DNA of 50,468 nt from Teichococcus aerophilus (lineage in GTDB: Bacteria > Pseudomonadota > Alphaproteobacteria > Acetobacterales > Acetobacteraceae). The stretch is taken from contig NZ_JACTVA010000041.1 of the NCBI RefSeq assembly GCF_014490485.1, positions 1-50,468 of the forward strand, in the 5' to 3' direction. The position numbers and the translations under genes are program-made. Of this stretch, positions 37,803 to 46,320 are shown piece after piece. The notes under the pieces are model-generated. The model saw only the letters and a list, made by a program, of their open reading frames with translations, was not told the DNA's origin and did no database searches. Every line of letters begins with the position of its first letter. Position 1 is the stretch's first letter.

Positions 37803-39849
37803 AGGCTGGACGCCGCCGCCGCGCATCAGCGTCCCGCAATGGGCCGACGACAACCGCTATCTGGCCAAGGAAGCCGGCAGCACCTCTGGCAAATGGCGCA
37901 CCGGCACCGTCGAGGTGGCGCGCGGGCCGATGATGGCCGTGACCGAGCCCGGCGTGCACATCATCACCGCGATGGTCTCCACGCAGCTGCTGAAGACGGC
38001 GCTGCTGGAGAACGTGTTCGGCTACTTCGCCCATCTCGATCCCTGCCCGATGCTGCTGCTGCAGCCGAAGGAGGCCGCGGCCGAGCAGTTCTCGAAGGAG
38101 CGCATCACGCCGATGGTGCGGGCCACGCCCAAACTGAAGGGCCTGATCGGCACGGCGAAGACCCGCAAAGCCGACGAGACGCTGCTGTTCAAGAGCTTCC
38201 CGGGCGGCTTCCTGGCACTGGCCGGCGCCGGCAGCCCGGACAACCTGGCGCGCCGGCCGATCCGGGTGCTGCTCTGCGACGAGGTCGACAAGTACCCGGT
38301 CACCCGCGAGGGCGACCCGATCACGCTGGCCGAGGAGCGCACGGCGACCTTCGGCGTCAACTGGCTATCGCTGCGGGTGTGCTCGCCGACCGTCGAGGAC
38401 GAAAGCCGCATCGCGGCCAGCTATGCCGACAGCGACCAGCGGCGCGCCTCGGTGGAATGCCCGCACTGCCAGCACCGGCAGTTCCTGGATTTCTTCAAGC
38501 ACGTCGAGTGGGACAAAGCGGACGGCGCCCATAAGCCGGAGACGGCGAAGATTTACTGCGAGGCCTGCGGCTGTGGCTGGTCGGAGGGCGAGCGCCTGCG
38601 GGCGCTGGCCACCACCCGGCATCATCAGACGCGGCCGTTCAAATGCTGCGGCGAGCTACAGATGCCGCTGGAGGCGTATGACCGCACCTGGCGCAGCTGC
38701 GAGGCCGTCGAGCCTGGCGCCGAGCAGCCTGACCCGGTCGCCGCGGTGTGGGACTGGTGGTTCGGGCCTCGCCACGCGGTCTATCGCGCCCGATGCCGAC
38801 ACTGCGGTGCCTGGGCGGTATCGAACAAGCATGCCGGCTTCCAGGCCGGCAAGCTGTTCTCACCCTGGCAGAAGGACAAGCCCGCCGACATCGCGGCCAA
38901 GTGGCTGGCGGCGCAGGGCAACGAAGATCTGCTCATGTCCTGGTGGAATACCCAGGCGGGCCTGCCTTACCGCGCCAATGGCGGCAAGGCGCTGGTGTTG
39001 GAGAAGCTGGCGGAGCGCGGCGAGATCTGGGCCGGGCAGGTGCCGCACGGCGTCGCCATCATCACGGTGGGCATCGACGTCCAGCCCGACCGCGTCGAGC
39101 TGGAGGCGGTCGGCTGGGGCCGCAACGAGGAAAGCTGGTCGATCGACTACGAGGTGATCGAGGGCGACGCCAACACCGGCGCGGTGTGGGACAAGGTCGA
39201 CGCCTATCTGAAGCGGACCTTCTACCGCGACGATGGCCGGCCTTTCGTGATCTCGGCCACCTGCATCGATACCGGCGGCCAGAACACGCAGAAGGTCTAC
39301 GAGTTCTGCAAGGCGCGGCTGTCGCGCAAGATCTGGGGCATCAAGGGCGAGAGCGCGCAGAACGGCGTGCGTAACCCGGTATGGCCGACCAAGCGGCCGA
39401 TGTCGCGCACCAAGGCCAGCTACCGGCCGGTGGTGATCGGCGTGAATGCGGCGAAGGACGTGGTGCGGGCGCGGCTGGCGATCGAGGGCCCCGGCGCCGG
39501 CTACATGCATGTGCCGCATGATCGCGACATCAACTGGTACGCCCAGCTGCTGGCGGAGCGCCTCGACCTGCGCGAGGCCAGCGGCCGCAAGTACCGGGTC
39601 TGGGTGCAGTTGCCGGGCCGGCGCAACGAGGCGCTCGACTGCCGGGTCTACGCCTATGCCGCGCTGTGCGGCCTGCTGCATTTCGGCCTCGGCCTGAACC
39701 GCAGGGCCGACGATGCCGCGCAACCCTATCAGGCGGCGCCGGATGCGCGCCGCCTCCCTGAAGACCAGGTCGCCGAGAGCGGGCCGCCGCCGGCGGCACC
39801 GCCTCCGCCGGCCGCTCGCCCGCCGCGCACGTCGCGCTGGGCCTCATGA
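37717..39849 (+). CDS. terminase large subunit (lambda gpA-like)
   Basis: A 710-residue packaging motor and nuclease. The start region WTPPPRISVPQWADDNRYL, the non-canonical Walker A STQLLKTALLEN and Walker B VLLCDEVDKYP are those of the GpA family. IITVGIDVQPDRVELEAVGW marks the C-terminal nuclease domain. A Cys-rich part (for example CPHCQHRQF and CEACGCGW, about residues 245-300) probably binds zinc. The Pro-rich tail is disordered-looking. It is a little longer than lambda gpA. Confidence 0.93.
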   Translation: MSSSSSKISESPSPALSRKINRLRTSARKGWTPPPRISVPQWADDNRYLAKEAGSTSGKWRTGTVEVARGPMMAVTEPGVHIITAMVSTQLLKTALLENVFGYFAHLDPCPMLLLQPKEAAAEQFSKERITPMVRATPKLKGLIGTAKTRKADETLLFKSFPGGFLALAGAGSPDNLARRPIRVLLCDEVDKYPVTREGDPITLAEERTATFGVNWLSLRVCSPTVEDESRIAASYADSDQRRASVECPHCQHRQFLDFFKHVEWDKADGAHKPETAKIYCEACGCGWSEGERLRALATTRHHQTRPFKCCGELQMPLEAYDRTWRSCEAVEPGAEQPDPVAAVWDWWFGPRHAVYRARCRHCGAWAVSNKHAGFQAGKLFSPWQKDKPADIAAKWLAAQGNEDLLMSWWNTQAGLPYRANGGKALVLEKLAERGEIWAGQVPHGVAIITVGIDVQPDRVELEAVGWGRNEESWSIDYEVIEGDANTGAVWDKVDAYLKRTFYRDDGRPFVISATCIDTGGQNTQKVYEFCKARLSRKIWGIKGESAQNGVRNPVWPTKRPMSRTKASYRPVVIGVNAAKDVVRARLAIEGPGAGYMHVPHDRDINWYAQLLAERLDLREASGRKYRVWVQLPGRRNEALDCRVYAYAALCGLLHFGLGLNRRADDAAQPYQAAPDARRLPEDQVAESGPPPAAPPPPAARPPRTSRWAS

Positions 39850-39856
39850 GGATGCC

Positions 39857-40114
39857 ATGTCGGGAACCATACAGAGCGGCACCTTCGCCGGCATGTCGCG
39901 CGACCAGCTGACGGCTTGGCGCGGTCGCCTGCAGGAAGCACTGCTGGGGCTGGCGGCCGGTGAGAAGGTGGTGAATGTGGCCTATGCCCAGGGCACCGGC
40001 TCGCGGTCGGTCACCTACACGCCGGCGGATGAAAACCGCCTGCGTGGCCTGATCCGCCAGCTGAACAACCTGCTCGGCCAGCGCCAGACCGCCATCGGCG
40101 TCTCCTTTCGGTGA
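39857..40114 (+). CDS. gpW-like head-tail joining protein
   Basis: An 85-residue protein (SRDQLTAWRGRLQEALLGLA, then NRLRGLIRQLNNLLG). Size, helix-beta hairpin-helix pattern and location between terminase and portal match lambda gpW, which seals the packaged head. ATG 39857 is chosen. It overlaps the portal start by four bases. Confidence 0.8.
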   Translation: MSGTIQSGTFAGMSRDQLTAWRGRLQEALLGLAAGEKVVNVAYAQGTGSRSVTYTPADENRLRGLIRQLNNLLGQRQTAIGVSFR

Positions 40115-41790
40115 GCAAGAAGGAGCGCCGCGCAGAGCGGAAGGCCGCGGCCAGCGTCAGTGCGGCGCCGGCGGGCGGCAAGGCGATGATCCCGGCGACA
40201 CGGGCCGGGCCGGGCGGCATGGCCGGCGCCTTCGCCTACGATGCCGCCAATATGTTCGGGTCGGAGATGGGGGAGTGGAACCCCTGGCTCCGCTCAGCCG
40301 ATGGCGAGATCAACAACGACCGTGACCGCATGGTCGCGCGCTCGCGCGATGTGGTGCGCAACGATGGCTGGGCCGCTGGCGGCATCACCCGCATCGTCGA
40401 CAGCGCGGTCGGCAGCCAGTTCCGGCTGGTGGCCAAGCCCGACTACCGGGCCCTGGCCCTGGCCAGCGGCGGCGCCTTTGACAGCAGCTGGGCCGACGAG
40501 TTCGGCCGGGCCGCCGAGGCCGAGTGGCGCATGTGGGCGAATGACGCCGGCAAGCACTGCGACGCCGCCCGGCAGTTGAACATGACGCAGATGTTCTGGC
40601 TGGCCCTGCGCCACAAGGTGGTGGACGGCGACGCGCTGGCACCGCTGCTGTGGCTGCCGGAGCGGATCGGCGAAGGCAGCGCCCGCTATGCCACCACGGT
40701 GCAGCTGATCGACCCCGACCGGCTGTCAAACCCGTATCAGCAGCAGGACACCAAGGATCTGCGCGGTGGCTGCCAGCTGGACAGTCTCGGCGTCACGGTG
40801 GGCTACCATATCCGCGAGGCGCACCAGGGCGATCTCTATCTCGCCCAGGAAAGCATGCGCTGGGACTATTTCGAGCGGGAGACCCCCTGGGGCCGCCCGG
40901 TGGTGGTGCATGACTACGAGCCGGATCGGCGCGGCCAGCATCGCGGCACCAGCGTGGTGACGCCGGTGCTGGGCGCCATGCGCATGCTGTCGCGCTACGA
41001 CCAGGCGGAGCTGCAGCAGGCGCTGCTGCAGACGATCTTTGCGACCTTCATCCAGTCGCCCTTCGATCCCTCTGACGTGCAGAGCGTGCTGAACGAAGAC
41101 GGCGGATTGAGCGAGTACCAGAAGCTGCGCAGCGAGTTCCACGAGGGCAATCCGCTGAGCCTGAACGGGGCGCGGATTCCGGTGCTAGCGCCTGGCGATG
41201 AGGTCAAGTCGGTGACGGCCACCCGGCCGAACAGCGGCTTTGAGGCCTTCCAGGGCGCGGTGCTACGGCGTTTTGCCGCGGCGACCGGCCAGTCGGCCGA
41301 GCAGCTCTCCTGGGACTACAGCAAGACCAACTACAGCAGCGCCCGCGCGGCGATGCTGGAAGCCTGGAAGACGCTGAAGCGGCGGCGCGACAACTTCGCG
41401 GTGGGCTTCGCCAACCCCATCTATGGCGCCTGGCTGGAAGAGGCGATCGCGCTGAAGCGCGTCCCGCTGCCCCGCAAGGCGCCCCCGTTCGCATCCATGC
41501 GAACAGCCTACATGACCTGCCGGTGGATCGGGCCGGCGCGCGGCTGGGTCGACCCGGTGGCCGAGCGGCAGGGCGCGGTGCTGGGCATGGAGGCTGGCTT
41601 TGGCACGCTGGAAGACGAGTGCGCCGAGCAGGGCCGCGACTACGAGGAGGTCCTCGACCAGCGTCAGCTGGAGGTGAGGATGATGCTGGATCGCGGCCTT
41701 CCCCTGCCGACCTGGGCCATGGGCTCGCCACTCTACCAGAACCAGCAGGCCCCGCAGAACCAGCCGAAGCCCGATCGCGACGGCATCTGA
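40111..41790 (+). CDS. portal protein, lambda gpB family
   Basis: A 559-residue protein with a GTG start overlapping the gpW-like stop. RDVVRNDGWAAGGITRIVDS, WLALRHKVVDGDALAPLLWL and DYSKTNYSSARAAMLEAWKT are the lambda-type portal blocks. It forms the dodecameric DNA gate. The C-terminal end is a Gln/Asn/Pro-rich disordered tail. A 18-bp palindrome lies in the coding region at 41487, encoding FASMRT. Confidence 0.92.
   Translation: MSKKERRAERKAAASVSAAPAGGKAMIPATRAGPGGMAGAFAYDAANMFGSEMGEWNPWLRSADGEINNDRDRMVARSRDVVRNDGWAAGGITRIVDSAVGSQFRLVAKPDYRALALASGGAFDSSWADEFGRAAEAEWRMWANDAGKHCDAARQLNMTQMFWLALRHKVVDGDALAPLLWLPERIGEGSARYATTVQLIDPDRLSNPYQQQDTKDLRGGCQLDSLGVTVGYHIREAHQGDLYLAQESMRWDYFERETPWGRPVVVHDYEPDRRGQHRGTSVVTPVLGAMRMLSRYDQAELQQALLQTIFATFIQSPFDPSDVQSVLNEDGGLSEYQKLRSEFHEGNPLSLNGARIPVLAPGDEVKSVTATRPNSGFEAFQGAVLRRFAAATGQSAEQLSWDYSKTNYSSARAAMLEAWKTLKRRRDNFAVGFANPIYGAWLEEAIALKRVPLPRKAPPFASMRTAYMTCRWIGPARGWVDPVAERQGAVLGMEAGFGTLEDECAEQGRDYEEVLDQRQLEVRMMLDRGLPLPTWAMGSPLYQNQQAPQNQPKPDRDGI
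41487..41504. repeat. GTTCGCAT-NN-ATGCGAAC palindrome, copy 4 (in portal gene)
   Basis: A perfect palindrome with a CC spacer, identical in both arms to the copies at 11483 and 32113, lying within the portal coding sequence. Its survival inside an essential gene argues for a selected function of the motif or for a recent insertion with no fitness cost. Confidence 0.7.
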
Positions 41791-41801
41791 AAGACCGACA
41801 C

Positions 41802-42011
41802 ATGAAGACTGCTCTGGTCGCCCTGCTGACGGGCCTCTGCAAGCTGCTGCGCGCCCTGGTGGTGATTCCCCTCCTGGTGGTGGCCATCGCCTTCTTCCTG
41901 GTGCTGGGCCTGCTGGTGGGCGCCGGCGTCGCCGCGCTGATCGGCTTCCTGATCGCCCTCAGCATCACCATCGGCGGCACGGTCCTGGTGGTGGAGGGGC
42001 TGAAGCGATGA
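41802..42011 (+). CDS. small hydrophobic membrane protein between portal and protease
   Basis: A 69-residue, almost wholly hydrophobic protein with two membrane segments (about residues 15-33 and 35-60). The ATG is 11 bases after the portal stop and its end overlaps the protease start (ATGA), so it is co-translated with head genes. Membrane proteins are not expected there; it could be a second holin, an antiholin, or a lysogenic conversion factor. Function not determined. Confidence 0.6.
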   Translation: MKTALVALLTGLCKLLRALVVIPLLVVAIAFFLVLGLLVGAGVAALIGFLIALSITIGGTVLVVEGLKR

Positions 42012-42895
42012 CCAACTTCCCCCACCTCGCCCAGCGGCTGTTCAACACCCCGGTCGCCATCCACCCGCACAAGGCCGAGGTGGTGATGGCCGCGCTGGCC
42101 GATCGCCTCGGCATCAGCCACATGTTCCGGGGTGGCGAGCTGCTGGCCCTGTCGCCGATGGCGATGGAGGATGACGAGATCGGCGGTGTCTTCAGCCGGC
42201 CCGGCCGCTCGGAGCGAGATCCCGGCTTCGACCTGGTGGAAGGGATGGCCGTCATCCCGGTCACCGGCACGCTGGTGCAGAAGCTGGGCACCCTGCGCCC
42301 GTATAGCGGCATGACCGGCTATGACGGCATCCGCACGGCGCTGCTGGCGGCGCTGGAAGATCCCGGCGTGAAGGCCATCGCCCTGGATATCGACAGCCCG
42401 GGCGGCGAGGTCGCCGGCTGCTTCGACCTGGTCGACATGATCTACCGTATGCGCGGCGAGAAGCCGCTGCACGCCATCCTGGACGAGAGCGCCTATTCGG
42501 CCGCCTACGCGATCGCCAGCGCCTGCGACCGCATCACGGTGCCGCGCACCGGCGGTACCGGCAGCGTCGGCGTCATCGGCATGCATGTCGACATGTCGGC
42601 GGCCCTCGGCAAAGGCGGCATCACGGTGACGATGATCCGCTACGGCGAGCACAAGGCCGAGGGCAACGAGTTCGAGCCCCTGACCGAAGGCGCGCATGCA
42701 CGCATGCAGGCCGACATCGACACGATGGGCGAGCTGTTCATCGAGACCGTGGCGCGCAACCGCAACCTGAAAGCGTCGGTCGTGCGCGGCACGAAGGCCG
42801 AGACCTTCCTCGGCGCCGCCGGCGTCACCATCGGCTTCGCGGACGCCGTGCGCGCACCCGATGCCGCCATGGGCGAGCTGTACCGCTCGCTCTGA
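42008..42895 (+). CDS. S49/ClpP-fold prohead protease
   Basis: A 295-residue serine protease (lambda gpC type). VIPVTGTLVQKLG, ALDIDSPGGEVAGCFDLVD and the nucleophile block ESAYSAAYAIASACDRI (Ser in YSAAY) are conserved, followed by TGSVGVIGMHVDMS, and the general-base region GEHKAEGNEFEPLT. The C-terminal scaffold domain usual in this family is absent; the next gene may supply it. Matures the capsid after assembly. Confidence 0.92.
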   Translation: MTNFPHLAQRLFNTPVAIHPHKAEVVMAALADRLGISHMFRGGELLALSPMAMEDDEIGGVFSRPGRSERDPGFDLVEGMAVIPVTGTLVQKLGTLRPYSGMTGYDGIRTALLAALEDPGVKAIALDIDSPGGEVAGCFDLVDMIYRMRGEKPLHAILDESAYSAAYAIASACDRITVPRTGGTGSVGVIGMHVDMSAALGKGGITVTMIRYGEHKAEGNEFEPLTEGAHARMQADIDTMGELFIETVARNRNLKASVVRGTKAETFLGAAGVTIGFADAVRAPDAAMGELYRSL

Positions 42896-42941
42896 GGCGC
42901 CCTGCCGGCGCCACCCCCCAGATCCACGAGGTTAACCCACC

Positions 42942-43676
42942 ATGCGTCGAAACAGCACGCGGGCGCTGAAGCTCGCCCACCTGGTCGGCCCCGCCATCCG
43001 CGCCTCGGAAGAGGATGAGCAGGACGACAAGGCCAAGGGCCGCGCCGAGAACGAAGACGACAACAACGACGACCGCGACGACAAGCCCGGCAGCCGCCGC
43101 GCCCGCCGCGCCGACGACGACAAGGACAAGGACGAGGAGAAGCCGCAGGGCCGCACCAAGTCCCGCCGCGCCAAGTCCCGCGCCGCCGATGATGACGAGC
43201 GCGACGACAAGCCTTCCAGCCGGCGCGCGCGCCAGGAGGAGGATGACGACGACGACGAGCGTGATCCGAAGGGCGGCCGCACCGCCGCCGAGGAGGATGA
43301 CGACGACGACGAGGAGCGCAGCGAGGACGACGAGCGGAAGGACGACGAGGACGACGCCAACCCGAAAACCCGGGCCGCGCGTCGCCGCGAGCGTGAGCGC
43401 TGCCAGGCCATCGTCGGCTCCAAGCACGCCAAGGGCCGCGCGGCCGCCGCTGCGCACCTCGCCTTCGGCACCAGCATGTCGGCCGGCGCCGCCATCGGCC
43501 TGCTGAAGACCCTGCCGGGCGGCGAGAGCGCCGAGGGCGGGGATCTGGGCGCCCGGATGCAGGGCTATGGCGGGCACCGCCCCGCCGCCTCCGCTCCGCC
43601 GCAGCCGAGTGGCCGCCAGGCGGTCACCAATTCCTGGGATGCGGCCGCCGCGCGCGCCGGCATCCGTAAGCGCTAA
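42942..43676 (+). CDS. highly charged scaffold-like protein
   Basis: A 244-residue protein. Residues 18-145 are nearly all Asp, Glu, Lys and Arg in alternating acidic and basic clusters, and residues 148-190 contain AHLAFGTSMSAGAAIGLL. That pattern resembles the C-terminal tail of S49 proteases of related phages, where a helical scaffold segment is fused. Here it is a separate gene, starting 46 bases after the protease. It is likely a capsid scaffold. Confidence 0.65.
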   Translation: MRRNSTRALKLAHLVGPAIRASEEDEQDDKAKGRAENEDDNNDDRDDKPGSRRARRADDDKDKDEEKPQGRTKSRRAKSRAADDDERDDKPSSRRARQEEDDDDDERDPKGGRTAAEEDDDDDEERSEDDERKDDEDDANPKTRAARRRERERCQAIVGSKHAKGRAAAAAHLAFGTSMSAGAAIGLLKTLPGGESAEGGDLGARMQGYGGHRPAASAPPQPSGRQAVTNSWDAAAARAGIRKR

Positions 43677-43688
43677 AGGACCGCCCTG

Positions 43689-44075
43689 ATGGCCACTCCC
43701 GTTCTCAACGAACGCTTCTACAACGGCGCCTTCCTGGTCTCCGAGGCCAACGGCACTCGCTCCCGCGACACCGTGGTGATGAAGAACGCCGGCGGCACCG
43801 ACCTGGTGCTGGATGGCGGCCTGGTGCTCGCCACGCTGACCGCCGATGGCAGCGTGGTGCCCTACGACAACGCGGGCACCGATGGCAGCGAGGTCGCCTC
43901 CTGCATCCTCTACGGGCAGGTGATCGTGCCGGCCGGCGGGCAGAAGCGCGTCACCATCGTCAGCCGCGACGCCGAGGTGAATGCCTCCGAGCTGATCTGG
44001 GCCGCAGGCGTCGACGCCGCCGGCAAGGCCGCCGGACTGGCCGACCTGCTGACCAAGGGCATCGTCGCCCGCTGA
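43689..44075 (+). CDS. head decoration protein (lambda gpD-like)
   Basis: A 128-residue protein. Position between scaffold and major capsid, length, and beta-rich sequence with VLATLTADGSVVPYD and GQVIVPAGGQKRVTIVSRD fit the lambda gpD family of trimeric capsid-stabilising proteins. It starts 12 bases after the charged protein. Confidence 0.85.
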   Translation: MATPVLNERFYNGAFLVSEANGTRSRDTVVMKNAGGTDLVLDGGLVLATLTADGSVVPYDNAGTDGSEVASCILYGQVIVPAGGQKRVTIVSRDAEVNASELIWAAGVDAAGKAAGLADLLTKGIVAR

Positions 44076-44172
44076 TCCCGCGCCCGCCGGCGCGGGCGCT
44101 CCCCTTCCCACCCGCCTGTGTCGCGCCAGCTGGCGCCCGACCGGTCGATGGAGATCCGCCTCCTTGTCCATC

Positions 44173-45198
44173 ATGAACATCTTCCGTCAGGACGCCTTCT
44201 CGGCGATCGAGCTGACGTCCTTCGTGGAACGCACGCCCTTCCTGCCGACCGGCCTGGGCGAGCTGAACATCTTCAACCCCAAGCCGATCCGCACCACGGC
44301 GCTGGCCGTCGAGGAGCGGGCCGGCAAGCTGGTCATCATCCCGACCAGCGATCGCGGCGCGCCGCTGAAGCAGCGCACCACCGAGAAGCGCACGATGCGC
44401 TACTTCGAGGTGCCGCGCCTGGCGCATGAGGACACCATCATGGCGTCCGAGCTGCAGGGCGTGCGCGAGTTCGGTCAGGAGACCGTGCTGATGCAGCTGC
44501 AGACCGAGGTGGCCCGCCGCCTGGCCGGCCCCACGGGGCTGATGAGCAACCTCGAATACACGCTGGAGCTGCACCGGCTCGGCGCCGTGCAGGGCGTCCT
44601 GCTCGATGCCGATGGCTCGGTGCTGTACAACTGGTTCGACGCCTTTGGTATCGCCCAGCCGACCGAGATCGCCTTCAACCTGAACGCGGTCTCGCCGAAG
44701 GATGGCGACCTGCGTAAGAAGTGCATGGAGGTCGTGCGCAAGATGAAGCGCGCCGCCCAGGGCGCCTGGACCCCCAATACGCGCATCCAGGCGATCTGCG
44801 GCGACGAGTTCTGGGATGCGCTGATCAGCCACCCGGACGTGCTGAAGACCTACTTCAACTGGGAGGCGGCCAAGGAGCTGCGCCAGGATGGCGCGTTCTC
44901 CTCGATGACCTTCGGCGGCATCGACTGGAGCAACTACCAGGGCAGCAACGACAACACCGAGATCGCGGTGCCGACCTCCAAGGTGAAGTTCTTCCCGGTG
45001 GGCGCGCCGGGTGTGTTCGAGCGGGCGCAGGCGCCGGGCGAGTCCTTCGAGTGGGTGAACACCCCCGGCAAGGATGCCTACGTGGTGCCGATCATCGATC
45101 GCGACCGCAACGCCTTCTGGAAGCAGGAGCTGTACTCCTACCCGCTGCACATCTGCACGCGGCCGGAGATGCTCCAGAGCGGCCGCGCCGGCAGCTGA
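44173..45198 (+). CDS. major capsid protein (lambda gpE family)
   Basis: A 341-residue protein. MNIFRQDAFSAIELTSFVER, NPKPIRTTALAVEERAGKL and RTTEKRTMRYFEVPRLAHED are the HK97-fold gpE-type N-terminal blocks; FNWEAAKELRQDGAF and PVGAPGVFERAQAPGESFEW mark its end. ATG 44173 is preferred over the TTG at 44164. It is preceded by a 97-base leader without hairpin and followed by connector genes. Confidence 0.93.
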   Translation: MNIFRQDAFSAIELTSFVERTPFLPTGLGELNIFNPKPIRTTALAVEERAGKLVIIPTSDRGAPLKQRTTEKRTMRYFEVPRLAHEDTIMASELQGVREFGQETVLMQLQTEVARRLAGPTGLMSNLEYTLELHRLGAVQGVLLDADGSVLYNWFDAFGIAQPTEIAFNLNAVSPKDGDLRKKCMEVVRKMKRAAQGAWTPNTRIQAICGDEFWDALISHPDVLKTYFNWEAAKELRQDGAFSSMTFGGIDWSNYQGSNDNTEIAVPTSKVKFFPVGAPGVFERAQAPGESFEWVNTPGKDAYVVPIIDRDRNAFWKQELYSYPLHICTRPEMLQSGRAGS

Positions 45199-45208
45199 GC
45201 CGACGAGC

Positions 45209-45547
45209 ATGGCCGTCGATTTCGACGCGATGACGAGCGCCGCCGTTCTGGCGGCGTTCGCCGTTCCAGGCCGGGTGCGGTTCAAGCGCAATGGCGAGCC
45301 GATCGCCGAGATCGACGGCGTGTTCGACCGCTTCCAGATCGAGGCGATGGGAGAGGACGGGGCACCGTTCTCGATCAAGCGAACGGTGCTCGGCGTGCGC
45401 GAGGCCGACCTGCCGCCGGGCTTCGTCCTGAAGTCCGGCGACCGGGTGCAGATCCTCAACAAGACCTTCGACATCACCGATGTGCAGCCGGACGGGCTGG
45501 GCTGGGTGTCGCTGCCGCTGGGCCTGGTGGGGAGCGCCGGACCATGA
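45209..45547 (+). CDS. head-tail connector (gpFII-like)
   Basis: A 112-residue beta-rich protein (VRFKRNGEPIAEIDGVFDRF, then GDRVQILNKTFDITDVQPD). Length and location between capsid and tail terminator match lambda gpFII, which joins head and tail. It starts 10 bases after the capsid gene and overlaps the next gene by ATGA. Confidence 0.75.
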   Translation: MAVDFDAMTSAAVLAAFAVPGRVRFKRNGEPIAEIDGVFDRFQIEAMGEDGAPFSIKRTVLGVREADLPPGFVLKSGDRVQILNKTFDITDVQPDGLGWVSLPLGLVGSAGP

Positions 45548-46059
45548 CCGAGTTCCGCCTCGGCGTGCGCGACATCGTCGCCCGCGTGCTGGAGCAGCGC
45601 CTGCCGGAATTGCAAGGTCGGGTCTACCGGGCGCGCGAGTGGCCGCTGCATGAGCATCAGGTGCCCGCGCTGCTGGTCTACGGCTACCAGGAGACCAAGA
45701 CCGGCCCCGAGGTGCATGGCGGCGACGTGGTCTACGCCGTCTCCTGCATCATGTCCGTGCAGGCCGTGACCCAGCGAGCGGCGCGCCACACCGAAGCCGT
45801 CGAGCGCGAGCTGGAGCAACTGTGCCAGGCCATCTGTCTGGCCGTCATCACCGCGCCCGAGCTGCTCGGCAAGGCTGGCGCCATCGAGCGCATCGACAGC
45901 GTGAAAACCACGCTGAACATCGATGCCAAGAGCGGCGAGAAGGCCCTGGGCCAGGCCGTGGTGGCCTTCGATCTGTGCTGGTCCGAGACCTACCAGCTGC
46001 CAGACGAGATCCCCTGCGCCGAAACGACCTTCCATTTCCGGGTCATCCCGCCGGCCTGA
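45544..46059 (+). CDS. tail terminator (gpU-like)
   Basis: A 171-residue protein. The sequence LGVRDIVARVLEQRLPELQG and the following helix-strand pattern fit small tail-terminator or minor tail proteins of the gpU type, which stop tail-tube growth and bind the connector. The place between the connector and the sheath supports this. The exact family is not certain. Confidence 0.7.
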   Translation: MTEFRLGVRDIVARVLEQRLPELQGRVYRAREWPLHEHQVPALLVYGYQETKTGPEVHGGDVVYAVSCIMSVQAVTQRAARHTEAVERELEQLCQAICLAVITAPELLGKAGAIERIDSVKTTLNIDAKSGEKALGQAVVAFDLCWSETYQLPDEIPCAETTFHFRVIPPA

Positions 46060-46089
46060 CGGCCCGGGCCCCGTAGGAGCCCCCCACAC

Positions 46090-46320
46090 ATGATGTCCGT
46101 AAAGCCCGCGCCGGGCCTGTCCGTGCGCGACCCGGTGCTGCGCGACCTGTTGCCGGCCGAGGGCCGGCCGGTCGAGCGCTCCGAATACTGGCTCCGCCGC
46201 CTCGCCGATGGCGACGTGGTCGAGATGTCCGCTCCGCCAGCCGTAGCGCCGCAGGACGGCGCCGTGGCCGAGCCTGATGCCACGCCGGCCGACGCGCCGC
46301 AGCCGGAGGCCGAAGCCTGA
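46090..46320 (+). CDS. DUF2635 protein (Mu gp38-like)
   Basis: A 76-residue protein. SVKPAPGLSVRDPVLRDLLP followed by RSEYWLRRLADGDVVEM is the DUF2635 signature, a small protein located directly before the sheath gene in Mu-like phages. The C-terminal half is Pro/Ala-rich and disordered-looking. The ATG ATG start leaves either residue possible. Confidence 0.85.
   Translation: MMSVKPAPGLSVRDPVLRDLLPAEGRPVERSEYWLRRLADGDVVEMSAPPAVAPQDGAVAEPDATPADAPQPEAEA

Noticed and set aside
42825-44180. Minus-strand frame with long hydrophobic Val/Ile/Leu runs, looking like a membrane protein
   Set aside because: The runs are the reverse complement of the Asp/Glu/Lys repeats of the charged scaffold-like gene, an artefact of reading GAC/GAG repeats backwards.
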